Assembly: GCA_002696965.1 (NCBI GenBank)
Contig: NZUB01000048.1
Span: 1 to 7,528, forward strand
Source of the DNA: Flavobacteriales bacterium
GTDB taxonomy: Bacteria > Bacteroidota > Bacteroidia > Flavobacteriales > TMED113
Length of the DNA: 7,528 nucleotides
Reading direction: 5' to 3'
In this document: piece by piece, positions 6,665-7,528 of the stretch
Layout: every line of letters starts with the position of its first letter
How positions within the stretch are numbered: the stretch's first letter is position 1
Translations under genes and position numbers: made by a program
Notes under the pieces: generated by a model
Databases searched by the model: none
What the model saw: the letters and a program-made list of their open reading frames with translations, nothing else
What the model was told of the DNA's origin: nothing

Positions 6665-7528
6665 TTACTTTGCTATATTAATTGCTCTAGTTTCTCTAAT
6701 TACAGTGACTTTTACTTGACCTGGATAAGTCATTTCTTTTTGAATTTTTCTTGAGAGATCATAAGATATTTTTTTTGCCCTTTCATCAGAAACCGTTTCA
6801 CTCTCCACAATTACCCTTAACTCTCTACCAGCCTGTATAGCATATGCTTTTAGAACTCCCTTTTGTGACAATGCTAATTCTTCTAATTCTTTTAATCTAT
6901 TAATATATGCATCAATCACTTCCCTTCTTGCCCCCGGTCTTGCTCCAGAAATAGCATCACAAACTTGGACAATTGGAGAGATTAAATTATCCATATCAAT
7001 TTCATCGTGATGAGCACCTATAGCATTACACACATCTTTACTTTCACCATATTTTTCAGCTAACTTCATACCTAAAATCGCATGTGGCAACTCTGGATTT
7101 TCATCTGGAACTTTACCTATATCATGTAACAAACCTGCCCGCTTAGCTAACTTTGGATTCAAGCCTAATTCAGAAGCCATGATAGAACATAAATTGGCAA
7201 CTTCTCTAGAATGTTGAAGTAAATTTTGACCATAGGAGGATCTATATTTCATTCGACCTACCATACGAATTAAGTTTAAATCTAAACCATGAATACCTAA
7301 ATCAATAACAGTCCTTTTACCAGTGTTAAGAATTTCTTGATTGATATCTTTTTTTGTTTTTTCAACTACCTGTTCAACTCTCGCAGGATGGATTCGACCA
7401 TCTGACACTAATTTTTGCAATGCTAATCTAGCGACCTCTCTACGTACTGGGTCAAAACAAGATAAAATAATTGCTTCAGGCGTATCATCAACAATAATTT
7501 CTACTCCAGTAGCAGCCTCAAGACTACG
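6665..7528 (-). CDS. rny: Ribonuclease Y, N-terminal part outside window
   Basis: RNase Y is a membrane-anchored endoribonuclease that starts mRNA decay. The 287 visible C-terminal residues of about 520 begin inside the KH RNA-binding domain (RSLEAATGVEIIVDD, then FDPVRREVARLAL, DGRIHPARVE). The HD phosphohydrolase domain follows: KYRSSYGQNLLQHSREVANL, the metal-binding His-Asp in GLLHDIGK, AIGAHHDE, and the Asp in QVCDAISGARPGARRE. The end, TYPGQVKVTVIRETRAINIAK, is the normal family C-terminus. The transmembrane anchor and coiled coil would lie beyond 7528. The frame is open to the window edge, so the internal TTG at 7418-7420 is not the start. One small oddity is Cys in SCFDPVRRE where Gly is usual. 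The stop lies 5 bp before the CinA-domain gene, which suggests a shared transcript. Confidence 0.97.
   Translation of the reverse strand, partial: RSLEAATGVEIIVDDTPEAIILSCFDPVRREVARLALQKLVSDGRIHPARVEQVVEKTKKDINQEILNTGKRTVIDLGIHGLDLNLIRMVGRMKYRSSYGQNLLQHSREVANLCSIMASELGLNPKLAKRAGLLHDIGKVPDENPELPHAILGMKLAEKYGESKDVCNAIGAHHDEIDMDNLISPIVQVCDAISGARPGARREVIDAYINRLKELEELALSQKGVLKAYAIQAGRELRVIVESETVSDERAKKISYDLSRKIQKEMTYPGQVKVTVIRETRAINIAK

Noticed and set aside
1..7528. Assignment to a highly reduced insect endosymbiont because of AT content and the poly(A) frameshift.
   Set aside because: Eight of nine genes are intact, and a secreted peptidase, bacillithiol synthesis and a normal promoter are retained; a free-living or moderately reduced low-GC lineage fits equally well.

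Overview
The window is an AT-rich stretch (roughly 70% A+T by eye) of a Bacteroidota chromosome, most like a low-GC, flavobacterium-like lineage. Three things point there: the neighbourhood rpmB / rpmG / DUF4295 (bL38) / ftsY, where DUF4295 is a Bacteroidota-specific family; a bacillithiol ligase gene (bshC) beside guaA; and a promoter of the Bacteroidota type (TTTG, 20 bp, TAnnTTTG) in front of rpmG. I cannot name the genus. Most start codons lack a good Shine-Dalgarno sequence, which also fits the phylum.

All nine genes lie on the minus strand, so transcription runs from high to low coordinates. In that order they are: rny (RNase Y, 5' part outside the window); a stand-alone CinA C-terminal domain gene (PncC type); rpmB (bL28); a secreted M1 zinc metallopeptidase; rpmG (bL33); the DUF4295/bL38 gene; ftsY (SRP receptor); bshC; and guaA (GMP synthase, 3' part outside the window). 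Gaps are short (5, 55, 16, 92, 6, 53, 1 and 13 bp), so no gene-free stretch approaches 300 bases. The 92-bp gap before rpmG holds the only convincing promoter. No tRNA, rRNA, insertion sequence or CRISPR was seen.

Most of the content is core housekeeping: RNA turnover, two or three large-subunit ribosomal proteins, co-translational protein targeting, purine synthesis and low-molecular-weight thiol synthesis. I do not see an evident new multi-gene system. Two local features stand out. First, bshC begins with ATG-ATA followed by a run of 12 A (minus strand) that puts the ATG out of frame with the recognisable BshC N-terminus; 11 A would restore a normal-length protein of about 532 residues. This suggests transcriptional slippage, phase variation, incipient gene decay or a homopolymer sequencing error. 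Second, ftsY carries an in-frame array of twenty 12-bp repeats encoding EVQQ/EVQE, with a 60-bp higher-order pattern, inserted as an acidic segment ahead of the NG domain. Smaller points are a CinA domain with a degenerate GIAGP loop and an M1 peptidase gene lying inside the ribosomal-protein cluster.
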